Assembly (NCBI RefSeq): GCF_024519315.1
Contig: NZ_JANIIC010000028.1
Coordinates: 1 to 64,000, forward strand
Origin: Streptomyces malaysiensis subsp. samsunensis
Lineage (GTDB): Bacteria; Actinomycetota; Actinomycetes; Streptomycetales; Streptomycetaceae
Direction of reading: 5' to 3'
DNA: 64,000 nucleotides
The position numbers and the translations under genes were made by a program. Below are positions 7,124 through 15,016 of this stretch, in pieces (the first letter of the stretch is position 1; every line of letters starts with the position of its first letter). The notes beneath the pieces were generated by a model, which was not told the DNA's origin, did not search any database, and saw nothing but the letters and a program-made list of their open reading frames with translations.

Positions 7124-8026
7124 TCAATCCCGCAGCGGTGTCGGAGGCGTCGGCGAGAGGGAAAGCGGGGGCGCCGGCGGCGCGGTCCGGGCGGCGGCAA
7201 TGCGCAAGTACTCCAGTTTTTCCTCGTCCGTGGTGCCCGGCTCCGCCGTATAGGTCACGATCCGCACATCGTGGTCAGGCACCTTCAGCACATCGTTGTC
7301 GAGGCTTATCTCCCCTACGAGAGGATGCTGGAGGCGTTTGTGGCCACCCAGACGTGAGCCGAGCGCCGGGGTGCTCCACAGGGCTCGGAACTCTTCGCTT
7401 TCGCTCATGGCCTCACCCATCAGAACTCTGAATTCCTCATCATGGGGATACGCTCCGTGCGTGATCCGAAGGTCTGCGACGAGAGCGGCTTTGAATTCTG
7501 TGGTGCTCTGCTCCATGAGAAAGAGCGGATGGCCCGCGTCCGATGGCTTCTTGAACACCGCGCGTACCAGGTTTCGTTCTTCCGGCGGTCGAAGGGACGG
7601 GTCACCCAGCAGGGCCGCCCACATGGATGTCCATGTCAGCAGGGTCCATGAGGCGGAGAACACCCCCACCGGAATGTTCCCCCAGCGGCTGACGAGCCGT
7701 TGTACACCAGGCGGCAGCTGATGCGGGATGTTTTGGGGCGTCGGCGGAAGAAGCCCGGCCACCAGATGAAAGTGACAGGTCTCATTCGTACTCAGGCGCA
7801 GCGCGCGGGCGAGTGAGGCCACGACGTCTCGAGATGGGCGCAGGGCCCGGCCCTGTTCAAGACGCAGAAGGTAATCCGTGGATATCCCGGCCAGAGAGGC
7901 GAGTTCTTCGCGGCGCAAACCGGCGGTGCGTCGCCGTCGGGTGGCCGGCAGCCCAACGTCTTCAGTCGTGATCCGGGCACGCCATGCGCGCAGTGTGTTA
8001 CCCAGTGAGTTCTCTGGACGGCTCAT
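7124..8026 (-). CDS. XRE-family regulator with MmyB-like ligand domain
   Basis: 300 residues. The N-terminal HTH (TAGLRREELASLAGISTDYL, then LRLEQGRALRPSRDVVASLA at about 30-80) is followed by the MmyB-type PAS-like domain (VSRWGNIPVGVFSASWTLLT, then a YPHDEEFRVL-type core). In Streptomyces such proteins regulate antibiotic or redox genes, often a neighbouring short-chain dehydrogenase; no such neighbour is present here. Base composition is lower in GC than the window average, as in the next gene, which could mean a transferred pair. A tandem 14-bp repeat lies about 45 bases upstream of the start. Confidence 0.87.
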   Translation of the reverse strand: MSRPENSLGNTLRAWRARITTEDVGLPATRRRRTAGLRREELASLAGISTDYLLRLEQGRALRPSRDVVASLARALRLSTNETCHFHLVAGLLPPTPQNIPHQLPPGVQRLVSRWGNIPVGVFSASWTLLTWTSMWAALLGDPSLRPPEERNLVRAVFKKPSDAGHPLFLMEQSTTEFKAALVADLRITHGAYPHDEEFRVLMGEAMSESEEFRALWSTPALGSRLGGHKRLQHPLVGEISLDNDVLKVPDHDVRIVTYTAEPGTTDEEKLEYLRIAAARTAPPAPPLSLSPTPPTPLRD

Positions 8027-8070
8027 GTCCCCATTGTCACCGACCCCACGGTCGATAGCATGGTACTGCC

Positions 8071-8098
8071 GTTCCTGGGATAAAGTTCCTGGGATAAA
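8071..8098. repeat. perfect tandem 14-bp repeat GTTCCTGGGATAAA x2
   Basis: Two exact adjacent copies lie between the XRE/MmyB start (8026) and the next gene end (8225). They are close to a promoter position for the XRE gene and could be two binding half-sites. Otherwise a recent slippage event. Confidence 0.7.
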
Positions 8099-8224
8099 TG
8101 GGGCGACTGATCTGCCGGCCGCGGATACTCCCGCGTCGACCGCCGGGGAGCGGGCTGCCGTGGGGAGGCTCCGCCCGAGCGGCGGAGCCTGTCGATCGGC
8201 CTGAATGGCGAATCCGCTGCCGCC

Positions 8225-9193
8225 CTAGCCGCGGTGGCCGAGATGGGCCGTCAGCAGATTCGCATCCCCGCCTGTGGTGAGCGCACCGCTGGCGACGTAG
8301 ACCGTGTCGCCGTCGACCGCCACCGATGTGGTGTTCTGTAGGCCATCGCTCTCATCGAGGACGATACGGTCGGCCTTGCCCGGAGTGATGAGGACCACCT
8401 TGTTCGGGATATTGAGCGCGGCCAGCAGCTGATCGCCGCGACCGGTGAAGGCGAAATCATCGACACTGTCGAGTCCGGATGCCTTGACCTGATGGGGGCC
8501 GGCTGTTCCCTTGTCCGTCAGCGGTATACGAAGGATCGTTCCCCGATCGATGTTGGAAACCCATACGGCTCCGTTGTGCACCTTCACGCCATTGGCGCCG
8601 AAGAAATGAACCGGGGCGAGATCCTCTCCCGCGGCCCAGAGCTCGGCGGTTCCGCCGTGCGGCCCGACCTGCCAAACCCTTCCCTGTGTGGAGTCGGTGA
8701 TGTAGAAATCCCCCGTACGGTCGTCCCTGGCAAGTCCGTTGAGAAAACTCGCGGTCGGCAGAGCGGCGACGCGCTCCGGCTTGCCTCCCGGGCGCAGTTT
8801 CCATAGACCGGTGAGGTGTTCGTCTCCGGCCGAATAGAGGAAGTAAAGGGTTCCATCTCCAGTTCGTTCGATCCCCGTCACGGCGGCGAACCCGGTCCCG
8901 GGTGTGTTCACGCCCCCATCCGCGGGGAGGGGCATGGTTGCCAATACCTCAACCCGTCCGCCAAGCGTGACGTGAGCCACCTGCCGCGACAGAATGAGGC
9001 CGACATCCGCCGACCCATTCGGTCGCACGACGACGCTTTCCGCCACCTGCCCGGCCGGACGGTCGAAATGGGCGACGATCCGCGGATGCGAGAGGGGCGG
9101 TGCGGCCGCCTCAGCCGTTGACGAAACCGCGGTAAATCCGATCACCGCGCCGGCGGTGGCCACCGCCAGGCGGAAGGGAAGGTGTTTCGGCAT
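8225..9193 (-). CDS. secreted SMP-30/gluconolactonase-like beta-propeller protein
   Basis: 322 residues with a Sec signal peptide (about residues 1-29, cleavage after AEAA) and then a six-bladed-propeller pattern: repeated strands ending LAR/V-D-x-T/G-D-x-Y (NGLARDDRTGDFYITDS, GANGVKVHNGAVWVSN, DDFAFTGRGDQLLAAL, TTSVAVDGDTVYVAS). This fits the SMP-30/Gluconolactonase/LRE-like fold. Propeller metal residues cannot be assigned with certainty, so a lactonase activity is not proven; a structural or binding role outside the cell is equally possible. GC content is visibly lower than in neighbours. It probably forms a transcription unit of its own. Confidence 0.8.
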   Translation of the reverse strand: MPKHLPFRLAVATAGAVIGFTAVSSTAEAAAPPLSHPRIVAHFDRPAGQVAESVVVRPNGSADVGLILSRQVAHVTLGGRVEVLATMPLPADGGVNTPGTGFAAVTGIERTGDGTLYFLYSAGDEHLTGLWKLRPGGKPERVAALPTASFLNGLARDDRTGDFYITDSTQGRVWQVGPHGGTAELWAAGEDLAPVHFFGANGVKVHNGAVWVSNIDRGTILRIPLTDKGTAGPHQVKASGLDSVDDFAFTGRGDQLLAALNIPNKVVLITPGKADRIVLDESDGLQNTTSVAVDGDTVYVASGALTTGGDANLLTAHLGHRG

Positions 9194-9424
9194 GGTCGCC
9201 TCCGAGAGTGATGCGCTTCATAACGGTCAGGCCACTGCGGCAAGCGGGATGAAAAGGGGCAGCGGATATTCCCCCAGATCTCCCGGTCAGCCACGAACTG
9301 GCCCGCAAGAAGCAGCATCAGCGCATCCGCGTGGCTCAGCCAGTACCCCGCTTATCTCTGGAACCGCAGGACCACGATGTCCGGCAGGACCAATGCTGTT
9401 GGGTTCTTGGCCTCGTCGGGGTCG

Positions 9425-10039
9425 TCATCGGGAGCTGCCCCGTTCGAGGGCGCGGCGCATGGCGGCGACCTGGGCCACTGTGTCGTGCGGGTGGTCCCGG
9501 GCGTGGGTGGGGCAGGCGTAGGTGGTCGTGGCGGCGACGCTGCCGGTGTGTTCGACGGTGATGGGGATCGGTTCGTCGGTGGGGAGTTGGCAGCGATGGC
9601 AGAGCTGGCGGCCGTCCGGTGCCGGGCCGAGGACGTCGTCGAGGGCCTGGCGCAGGGCGTGGGCCAGATGATGGGTGCCGGTCAGATACCGGTCGGGGCC
9701 GAGGGGGATGCGCCAGTGGGTCCGGTGCTCGGGTCCCCAGGAGACGGGCGGTACGCCGAGGAGGGTGCCTTCGTCGGCGAGTGCGGTGAGGACGCGGATC
9801 TGGCGCATGCACCAGCTGCGGGCGGTATCGATGCCGATCAGCCAGTACGTCGTGCCGTAGGTGTCGTCCTGGATCACGGCTCCGGACCGGCCGCCGAGCA
9901 GTTCCAGGGCGCGGTCGGCGACGCGAGTGGGCGCGGAGATGGCGTCCCACCATTCGCCCACCGGTAAGAGCTCGACGTCCTCGGCGTTCGGCGGTGCCCA
10001 CGGCAGGGCTCGGGTCGTCATGGTCGGCTCCGTGCTCAT
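9425..10039 (-). CDS. hypothetical protein with C-terminal zinc-like cysteines; TTA codon
   Basis: 204 residues from ATG 10039 (MSTEPTMTTRALP; GGGAG about 12 bases before). The longer frame to 10159 lacks a ribosome site and overlaps the promoter of the rightward operon. The centre has several Trp (GEWWDAIS, VSWGPEHRTHWRIPLG). Residues about 160-195 contain CHRC and CPTH, a possible zinc site. Codon 25 is TTA (9965-9967), so translation should depend on the bldA leucyl-tRNA. It is divergent from a small operon containing DUF6879 and XRE proteins and is probably co-inherited with it. I do not recognise a family with certainty. Confidence 0.65.
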   Translation of the reverse strand: MSTEPTMTTRALPWAPPNAEDVELLPVGEWWDAISAPTRVADRALELLGGRSGAVIQDDTYGTTYWLIGIDTARSWCMRQIRVLTALADEGTLLGVPPVSWGPEHRTHWRIPLGPDRYLTGTHHLAHALRQALDDVLGPAPDGRQLCHRCQLPTDEPIPITVEHTGSVAATTTYACPTHARDHPHDTVAQVAAMRRALERGSSR

Positions 10040-10136
10040 CAGATAGCGGCTCCCGAAACGGCCGAGGCTCCGCCGCCTCGTCGGGGGTTTGTCGTGCTCG
10101 CCGACGCTACGAGCCTGAACAACGTCGATACCAGCA

Positions 10137-10260
10137 GTGTGCAGATCTGTGCAGAACATCCCCCTGTTGAGGGACGTCGACGCTTCGTACCCTTGGCCTC
10201 AGCGCTCTGTGGAGGTGACGTTATTGCAGAAAGCTGCACACCACGTTGGTGGAGGTAGTC
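10137..10260 (+). promoter_or_regulatory. probable promoter/operator region of the DUF6879-XRE operon
   Basis: Contains TGTGCAGATCTGTGCAGAA (two TGTGCAGA-like half-sites, about 10138-10156) and, closer to the gene, a TGCAGaaaGCTGCA inverted repeat. A good ribosome site, GGAGG, precedes the ATG at 10261. These TGCA-rich repeats are plausible sites for the XRE protein of the operon; inferred. Confidence 0.45.
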
Positions 10261-10521
10261 ATGGCCCTACTGTTCATCGGGATCGACCCGAACACCGGCG
10301 ACGACGAGAGCCCTACGGTCTGGGTCGATGAGGAAAGGCACGAACTCGTCTTTCAGGGATGGAAGCCGAGCCCAGAACTCCAAGCCGAATGCGCGGCGTT
10401 CGACATCCCCGGTCACGCGAAGGGGATCCCGGCGCACGAGGCTGTCATCCGTATTCCGGCCAGGATGGTGCACATGATCAGGGAGGCATGCGATGCCGTC
10501 GAGCGCACCGACGTTCACTGA
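10261..10521 (+). CDS. small hypothetical protein, first gene of DUF6879-XRE operon
   Basis: 86 residues starting MALLFIGIDPNTGDDESPTV. The ATG at 10261 is 6 bases after GGAGG, better placed than the GTG-derived start at 10246. It has no signal or membrane segment; the sequence is acidic with VWVDEERHELVFQGW in the centre. It overlaps the next gene by 29 bases, so the two are translationally coupled. Small proteins of this kind are common ahead of DUF6879/DUF397 and XRE genes in Streptomyces; I do not know a function. Confidence 0.75.
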   Translation: MALLFIGIDPNTGDDESPTVWVDEERHELVFQGWKPSPELQAECAAFDIPGHAKGIPAHEAVIRIPARMVHMIREACDAVERTDVH

Positions 10522-11020
10522 ACTGATGGCGGGGTGCACCCGCTCGGCCGTGCACCTGGAGATGCGTGACGTCTACTCGGTCGACAGCGAGCGGCAGCAG
10601 TTCGAGGCGTGGCGACAGGGTTTCCGCCATGACCCGGCAGACCGGGCGTCCTGGTGGCGGCCATGGCTGGACCTGATCCAGGACACCGTTGCCCGCGGCG
10701 TCGTCGTACGCCGCGCGCGGATTGTGTCTGAGCCGGTCAGCGAATACATCCGCTTCGAGCACTCCGGCACCTTCACCAACATCGCGGCAGGCGAACAAGT
10801 GCGCTGGCTCCCACGTCGGCGCGCCTCGGATATCGCTCTGCCCGGCAATGACTTCTGGCTCTTCGACGGCCGAGTCATTCGGTGGAACCACTTCACTGGC
10901 GACGGCGGGTCGTCGGGCCAGGACCTCTCGGACGATCCCGCCGCCGCCAAACTGTGCGCCGCCGCATTTGAAGAGGCATGGGCCAGAGCCGTCCCGCACG
11001 AGCAGTACGAGATCCACTAG
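10493..11020 (+). CDS. DUF6879 family protein
   Basis: 175 residues. Recognised by its overall pattern (LEMRDVYSVDSERQQFEAWR, RARIVSEPVSEYIRFEH, then LPGNDFWLFDGRVIRWNHF), typical of the DUF6879 proteins coded next to XRE/DUF5753 regulators in Streptomyces. It starts inside the preceding gene with AGGGAGGC as ribosome site. No catalytic motif is known to me. In related loci the XRE protein and its small partner resemble a toxin-antitoxin or sigma/anti-sigma-like pair; that role is unproven here. The XRE gene follows after 24 bases. Confidence 0.82.
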   Translation: MPSSAPTFTELMAGCTRSAVHLEMRDVYSVDSERQQFEAWRQGFRHDPADRASWWRPWLDLIQDTVARGVVVRRARIVSEPVSEYIRFEHSGTFTNIAAGEQVRWLPRRRASDIALPGNDFWLFDGRVIRWNHFTGDGGSSGQDLSDDPAAAKLCAAAFEEAWARAVPHEQYEIH

Positions 11021-11044
11021 TAGAAAGCATCGGTAGGCCAGCTC

Positions 11045-11899
11045 ATGCCCGTCTCCCCCTCCTCGTCCGCCCAGGCCGCTCGCGAGGCCGTCGCCGGACG
11101 CCTGCGCGACCTCCGCAAGGAGGCAAGACTGACGATCACCGAGCTGGCAAACCGGTGCGGCTTGCACCACTCCAAGACGTCCCGCATCGAGAATGCGATC
11201 ACCGGTCCCACGGCCAACGACATCCGCCAGTGGTGCGCTGCCCTCGGAACACAGTCCCAGGCACAGGACATCGTCGTGCAATCGGTGAACGCCGAGTCGA
11301 TGTACAGGGAGTGGCGCCACCAGATCCGCAGGGGTCTGACAGAGTTGCAGGAGAACACCGGCAAGCTCTTCCGCGCCACGAACCGTTTCCGCGTGTACTC
11401 GTCTACGCTCGTCCCCGGCCTGCTTCAGACCGAGGGTTACGCGACCAGCGTCCTCGGGGCGGCAGCCCGCTTCCGTGAACTCCCTGTTGACGACAGCACC
11501 GAGGCCGCGCGTGCCCGGGTCGACCGCTCGCGAGTCATCCACGACCCCGGCCGCCGGTTTGCCCTACTCATCGAAGAGTCCGTCCTGCACTGCCAGATCG
11601 CCGACGCCGACGCGATGGCGGCGCAGCTCGGCTACCTCCTCACCGCCGGCGCGATCCCCACGGTGTCCCTGGGCATCATCCCGGCGGCCGCGCACCAGCG
11701 CTCCCAGTGGCCACGCGAGACCTTCCACGTGTATGACGACAAGCTCGTGTCCGTGGAGCTGGTGTCCGCGAGGGTACGGATCACCCAGCCCTCCGAGATC
11801 GCCCTGTACCTGAAGGCGTTCGAGCAACTGCGTGGCATGGCCGTGTACGGGGCCGAGGCGCGGGCGTTGATCCTTAAGGCCATCGAGGCCCTGCACTGA
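11045..11899 (+). CDS. XRE-family regulator with DUF5753 (Scr1-type) domain
   Basis: 284 residues: XRE HTH at about 18-72 (LTITELANRCGLHHSKTSRI) followed by the DUF5753 domain (about 95-280; FRVYSSTLVPGLLQTEGYAT, then FALLIEESVLHC and SQWPRETFHVYDD). This is the most abundant XRE type in Streptomyces, usually coded beside a DUF397 or DUF6879 protein, and annotated as Scr1-family antitoxin-like. It is the last gene of a three-gene operon; a strong hairpin follows at 11960-11999. Likely an autoregulator of the operon; its wider targets are unknown. Confidence 0.9.
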   Translation: MPVSPSSSAQAAREAVAGRLRDLRKEARLTITELANRCGLHHSKTSRIENAITGPTANDIRQWCAALGTQSQAQDIVVQSVNAESMYREWRHQIRRGLTELQENTGKLFRATNRFRVYSSTLVPGLLQTEGYATSVLGAAARFRELPVDDSTEAARARVDRSRVIHDPGRRFALLIEESVLHCQIADADAMAAQLGYLLTAGAIPTVSLGIIPAAAHQRSQWPRETFHVYDDKLVSVELVSARVRITQPSEIALYLKAFEQLRGMAVYGAEARALILKAIEALH

Positions 11900-11959
11900 C
11901 CTCGGGCACGACAAAGGATCGGCGGATCGCGTTCGACGGCGACAAAGCCGTGTGCACCA

Positions 11960-11999
11960 AAGAGGCCGCCGACCCATTTGTGCAGGTCAGCGGCCTCTT
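11960..11999. terminator. hairpin between the XRE operon and tRNA-His
   Basis: Stem 11960-11969 / 11990-11999 (10 bp), extended past one mismatch by three more pairs, with a 12-base loop. It serves the rightward XRE operon and, in the other direction, the leftward tRNA-His transcript, whose 3' end is 7 bases away. Confidence 0.75.
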
Positions 12000-12006
12000 G
12001 GAGGAG

Positions 12007-12080
12007 GGTGAGTAACGGGACTCGAACCCGCGACATCCTGGACCACAACCAGGTGCTCTACCAGCTGAGCTATACCCACC
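12007..12080 (-). tRNA. tRNA-His (GTG anticodon)
   Basis: The minus strand folds as a tRNA: GTGGGTA acceptor strand, TAGCTCAGCTGG D-arm, anticodon stem-loop CCTGGTTGTGGTCCAGG with GTG as anticodon, and GGGTTCGAGTCCC T-arm, closing with TACTCAC. The extra G before position 1 and C at position 73 are the tRNA-His identity pair. CCA is not encoded. It lies downstream of orn on the same strand but after orn's own terminator. tRNA-His genes can be attachment sites for integrative elements; no repeated 3' segment is visible in this window. Confidence 0.95.
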
Positions 12081-12130
12081 ATGACCGGCGCTTCCGCACC
12101 GGCCGAGAAAAAGTGTACAGGGTCCGGAGG

Positions 12131-12171
12131 GGTGCTCGCTCCCGGCTTTCGGGGAGTCGGGAGCGAGCACC
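12131..12171 (-). terminator. terminator of adpA-orn
   Basis: A perfect 14-bp stem (12131-12144 with 12158-12171) and 13-base loop lie 18 bases after the orn stop, between orn and tRNA-His. Confidence 0.8.
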
Positions 12172-12188
12172 GGGACGGCGGATACGGG

Positions 12189-12797
12189 TCAGGCGGACCG
12201 GGCGGGCAGGACGTGCTTGGCCGCGATCGACTTCGCCGTGTCCGAGTCCGGGCCGGGCGCCGGGACGAAGATCGCTTCCCGGTAGTAGCGCAGCTCGGCG
12301 ATGGACTCGTGGATGTCCGCGAGCGCTCGGTGGTTGCCGTTCTTCTTGGGGCTGTTGAAGTAGGCCCGCGGGTACCAGCGGCGGGCCAGCTCCTTGATCG
12401 AGGAGACGTCGACGATCCGGTAGTGGAGGTAGCTCTCGAGCGTCGGCATGTCCCGCAGGAGGAAGCCGCGGTCGGTGCCGACCGAGTTTCCGCACAGCGG
12501 GGCCTTGCCGGCCTCGGGGACGTGCTCGCGGATGTAGCCCAGGACCTGGTCCTGGGCCTCCTCGAGCGTCGTCCCGCCCTCGAGCTCGGCGAGCAGGCCG
12601 GAGGTGGTGTGCATATCGCGCACCACCTCGACCATGGTGACCAGCGCTTCCGCGGGGGGCCGGACAACGATGTCCACTCCGTCGCCCAGGATGTTCAGCT
12701 CGGAGTCCGTGACCAGCGCGGCCACCTCGATAAGCGCGTCGTTCGCCAGCGAGAGCCCGGTCATCTCGCAGTCGATCCACACCATGCGATCGTTCAT
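12189..12797 (-). CDS. orn: oligoribonuclease
   Basis: 202 residues with the full DEDDh exonuclease set: Asp9 and Glu11 in WIDCEMTGL, the Asp of NSVGTDRGFL, and the His and Asp of NHRALADIHES. It degrades 2-5-nt RNAs and the c-di-GMP product pGpG to mononucleotides in the cytoplasm. In Streptomyces orn (ornA) sits directly after adpA; here adpA stops at 12803 and orn starts at 12797, so they are probably cotranscribed and coupled. ATG 12797 (MNDRMVWIDC) is chosen, as the upstream frame only re-reads adpA. A strong hairpin follows. Confidence 0.96.
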   Translation of the reverse strand: MNDRMVWIDCEMTGLSLANDALIEVAALVTDSELNILGDGVDIVVRPPAEALVTMVEVVRDMHTTSGLLAELEGGTTLEEAQDQVLGYIREHVPEAGKAPLCGNSVGTDRGFLLRDMPTLESYLHYRIVDVSSIKELARRWYPRAYFNSPKKNGNHRALADIHESIAELRYYREAIFVPAPGPDSDTAKSIAAKHVLPARSA

Positions 12798-12802
12798 ACG
12801 TC

Positions 12803-14134
12803 TCACCCTACGGGGCGTTCCCGCTGGCCGGGCAGGGTTGGACGGCCTGGGGCGCGGCCCGCGGCCTGTTCGGGCAGGCGTGGGGCGTAGGCGTCCGACT
12901 CCGGTTTGCCAGGTTCCGGATGCGGAGCGTGATGGTGGTGCGGAGGGTGCCCCGAGTGACCGGTGGGACCGCCGGGCGCGCCCGGCCGCCGCAGCGGCAG
13001 GGCATGGTCGCCCGTACGGGGCTCGATCACCTCGGCGCGGTCGGGCCGGTCGGCCCGCTCCAGCCGCTCCAGCCGCTCCAGGCGGTCGGGGCGGTCCGGA
13101 CGGTCCGCAGGCCCGCCCTGGGGCCTGCGGGCGCGGTACGCGGCCCGGTAGGCGGCCGGGGAGGACCCCAGCTGCCGCCGGAAGTGCCCGCGCAGCGCGA
13201 CCGGCGAGCGGAAGCCGCAGCGGCCGGCGACCTCGTCGACCGAGTAGTCGGAGGTCTCCAGGAGCCGCTGCGCCTGAAGCACCCGCTGGGTGATCAGCCA
13301 CTGGAGTGGAGCGCTCCCAGTGAGCGAGCGGAACCTGCGGTCGAAGGTTCTGCGGCTCATATAGGCGCGGGCGGCCAGGGCCTCGACGTCGAACTGCTCG
13401 TGCAGATGCTCGAGCGCCCACGCCACGACCTCGGCGAGCGGATCCGCTCCGATCTCCTCTGGTAATGACCTGTCCAGATAGCGCTCCTGCCCTCCGCTGC
13501 GGCGCGGTGGGACGACCAGGCGCCGGGCGAGGGCGCCGGCGGCGTCCGCGCCGTGGTCGGTGCGCACGATGTGCAGGCACAGGTCGATCCCGGCGGCGGT
13601 GCCCGCCGAGGTCAGTACGTCACCGTCGTCGACGAAGAGCTCTCGGGGGTCCACATGGACCGACGGGTAGCGCTTGGCGAGCGTCGGCGCGTACATCCAA
13701 TGGGTGGTCGCCGGGCGGCCGTCCAGCAGCCCGGCGGCGGCCAGTACGAAGGCCCCGGTGCACAGGCCCACGATCCGCGCGCCCTCCTCGTGCGCGCGGC
13801 GCAGCGCGTCGAGCGCGGCGGCCGGTGGCGGCTGGGTTATCGACCGCCAGGCCGGTACGACGACGGTGCCGGCCCGGGAGAGTGCCTCCAGGCCGTATGG
13901 TGCGGTCAGTTCCAGTCCGCCAGTCGTTCGCAGTGGCACATCTTCGCCCGCGCACACCAGCAGTCGGTACCGAGGGACTCCGGCGTCCTGCCGGTCGATA
14001 CCGAAGACGGAGAGCGGGATGGAGCTTTCGAAGATGGGGCCGCCGCTGAACAGCAGCACCGCGACGATTTCTCGTCGCCGGCGTCCGGAGAGCTTGCGCG
14101 AGGTCTCCGGTACGGTCGTGGAGTCCTGGCTCAT
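12803..14134 (-). CDS. adpA: AdpA, AraC-type master regulator of development (contains TTA)
   Basis: 443 residues. The GlxA/DJ-1-like dimerisation domain (about 22-190; VAVLLFSGGPIFESSIPLSV, GLCTGAFVLAAAGLL) is followed by the AraC DNA-binding domain (about 230-335; MSRRTFDRRFRSLTGSAPLQ, CGFRSPVALRGHFRRQLG). Both match S. griseus/S. coelicolor AdpA almost residue for residue. Codon 224 in DRSLPEE is TTA (13463-13465), the conserved bldA-dependent codon that ties AdpA synthesis to the UUA-reading tRNA. AdpA activates secondary metabolism and aerial growth genes. The C-terminal tail (about 340-443) is longer than usual and has a D/R/E/L repeat and a His-rich stretch. A 507-base upstream region is typical. 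Confidence 0.97.
   Translation of the reverse strand: MSQDSTTVPETSRKLSGRRRREIVAVLLFSGGPIFESSIPLSVFGIDRQDAGVPRYRLLVCAGEDVPLRTTGGLELTAPYGLEALSRAGTVVVPAWRSITQPPPAAALDALRRAHEEGARIVGLCTGAFVLAAAGLLDGRPATTHWMYAPTLAKRYPSVHVDPRELFVDDGDVLTSAGTAAGIDLCLHIVRTDHGADAAGALARRLVVPPRRSGGQERYLDRSLPEEIGADPLAEVVAWALEHLHEQFDVEALAARAYMSRRTFDRRFRSLTGSAPLQWLITQRVLQAQRLLETSDYSVDEVAGRCGFRSPVALRGHFRRQLGSSPAAYRAAYRARRPQGGPADRPDRPDRLERLERLERADRPDRAEVIEPRTGDHALPLRRPGAPGGPTGHSGHPPHHHHAPHPEPGKPESDAYAPRLPEQAAGRAPGRPTLPGQRERPVG
13463..13465 (-). other. adpA: TTA leucine codon of adpA (bldA control point)
   Basis: In frame with ATG 14134 (codon 224), between the DJ-1-like and AraC domains, the same place as in other Streptomyces adpA genes. 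Confidence 0.95.
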
Positions 14135-14641
14135 GGCACTAAGCCCCCCTCGGTGGTCGCGTCCTCTCGGTCCTGCACGTTTCCCCTCGGTCCTGAACGG
14201 TTCCCCCGCCGGTCATGGCCAAGATCGAATCTACTGTGTCGCGTGTGGTCGCCGTGACCAGTTCACCACCCGCCACTATGTCGACATGACAACTTGGCGC
14301 GAAGCATTCGATCACGAAGCGTTGCACTCGTAGCCCTCGCTGTGAAGTACGCCTTGTGCGGACACCCACTTCCCGTAGGGGGTACATGCCTCGCGGACCC
14401 CTTTCCACGCTGGCCGGACGGGGGTTGAGCACGGTGTTTGCCAAGGGAAGAAGTGTGGCCGGAAGTTGGCTGAAAACAAGCGGGCGCAGACGTACGGATG
14501 CGTCATACGACCGGCGTACCTCACCCTCGTACTTCCGTGGACTTGAGCGGTTCTCCAGCGAGGCTCCATCAGCGCTGAGTGCGCGGAGCATCACGCACCG
14601 CGTCCCCGGTTCCGGGTCGCGGTCCGGTTCGTTGTCATGTC
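14135..14641 (-). promoter_or_regulatory. long adpA upstream region
   Basis: A 507-base stretch with no convincing gene. adpA in other Streptomyces has a comparable long leader/promoter with several AdpA sites. Two near-matches to the AdpA consensus TGGCSNGWWY are seen: TGGCGCGAAG (14295-14304) and TGGCCGGAAG (14456-14465), each differing at the last base. The region is less GC-rich than its surroundings. Exact promoter positions cannot be read from the sequence. Confidence 0.55.
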
Positions 14642-15016
14642 TCAGACGCGGTGGCCGCCCCGGTGCGCGCCGATCCCCGTACGGCCGTGACGGCCCCGGT
14701 GCGGGCTCACGCCGTCCGCGTCCAGCCGGGCCGCGGTGCGCTCGGAATGGCGCAGCAGGGCGTGGCTGGCGGCCGTCACGGCGGCCAGGCCCGCGGCGGC
14801 TCCCAGGGCGGCGCCGAAGGGCAGTCCGCACAGGAGCAGGACGACGGGGACCACGGCACAGCTGAAGCCCGCCCAGCGGATCACCTCGCTCACCGCGTCG
14901 CTAGCGGGGGCCTGGACCGGGGCTCGAGCGGGGCTCGGAATGTGGGGCCGTCCGGGTGCCCCGGCCCCGCCGCAGGGGGTGCCGCCGGGGGCGTCGTACT
15001 CGCGGGCGACGGGCAC
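14642..15016 (-). CDS. small membrane protein, hypothetical
   Basis: 124 residues from GTG 15016 (MPVAREYDAPGG; GAGAGGAA lies about 10 bases before). A Pro/Ala-rich cytoplasmic N-terminus of about 40 residues leads into one long or two short membrane helices (about 47-85; WAGFSCAVVPVVLLLCGLPF, then GAALGAAAGLAAVTAASHAL) and a basic His/Arg-rich tail. I do not recognise a family. It lies between adpA and the universal stress protein gene, in the same orientation as adpA, but the long adpA upstream region makes cotranscription uncertain. Confidence 0.65.
   Translation of the reverse strand: MPVAREYDAPGGTPCGGAGAPGRPHIPSPARAPVQAPASDAVSEVIRWAGFSCAVVPVVLLLCGLPFGAALGAAAGLAAVTAASHALLRHSERTAARLDADGVSPHRGRHGRTGIGAHRGGHRV

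Noticed and set aside
9194..9424. Possible fragment of a leftward gene (HADALMLLLAGQFVAD)
   Set aside because: Short, no start codon or ribosome site, no recognised family; could be a relic but cannot be supported.
12007..12080. tRNA-His as attachment site of an integrated element
   Set aside because: No duplicated 3' tRNA segment, integrase or relaxase in the window.
14135..14641. Small frames in the adpA upstream region
   Set aside because: None has coding bias and a ribosome site; region known to be regulatory in related species.
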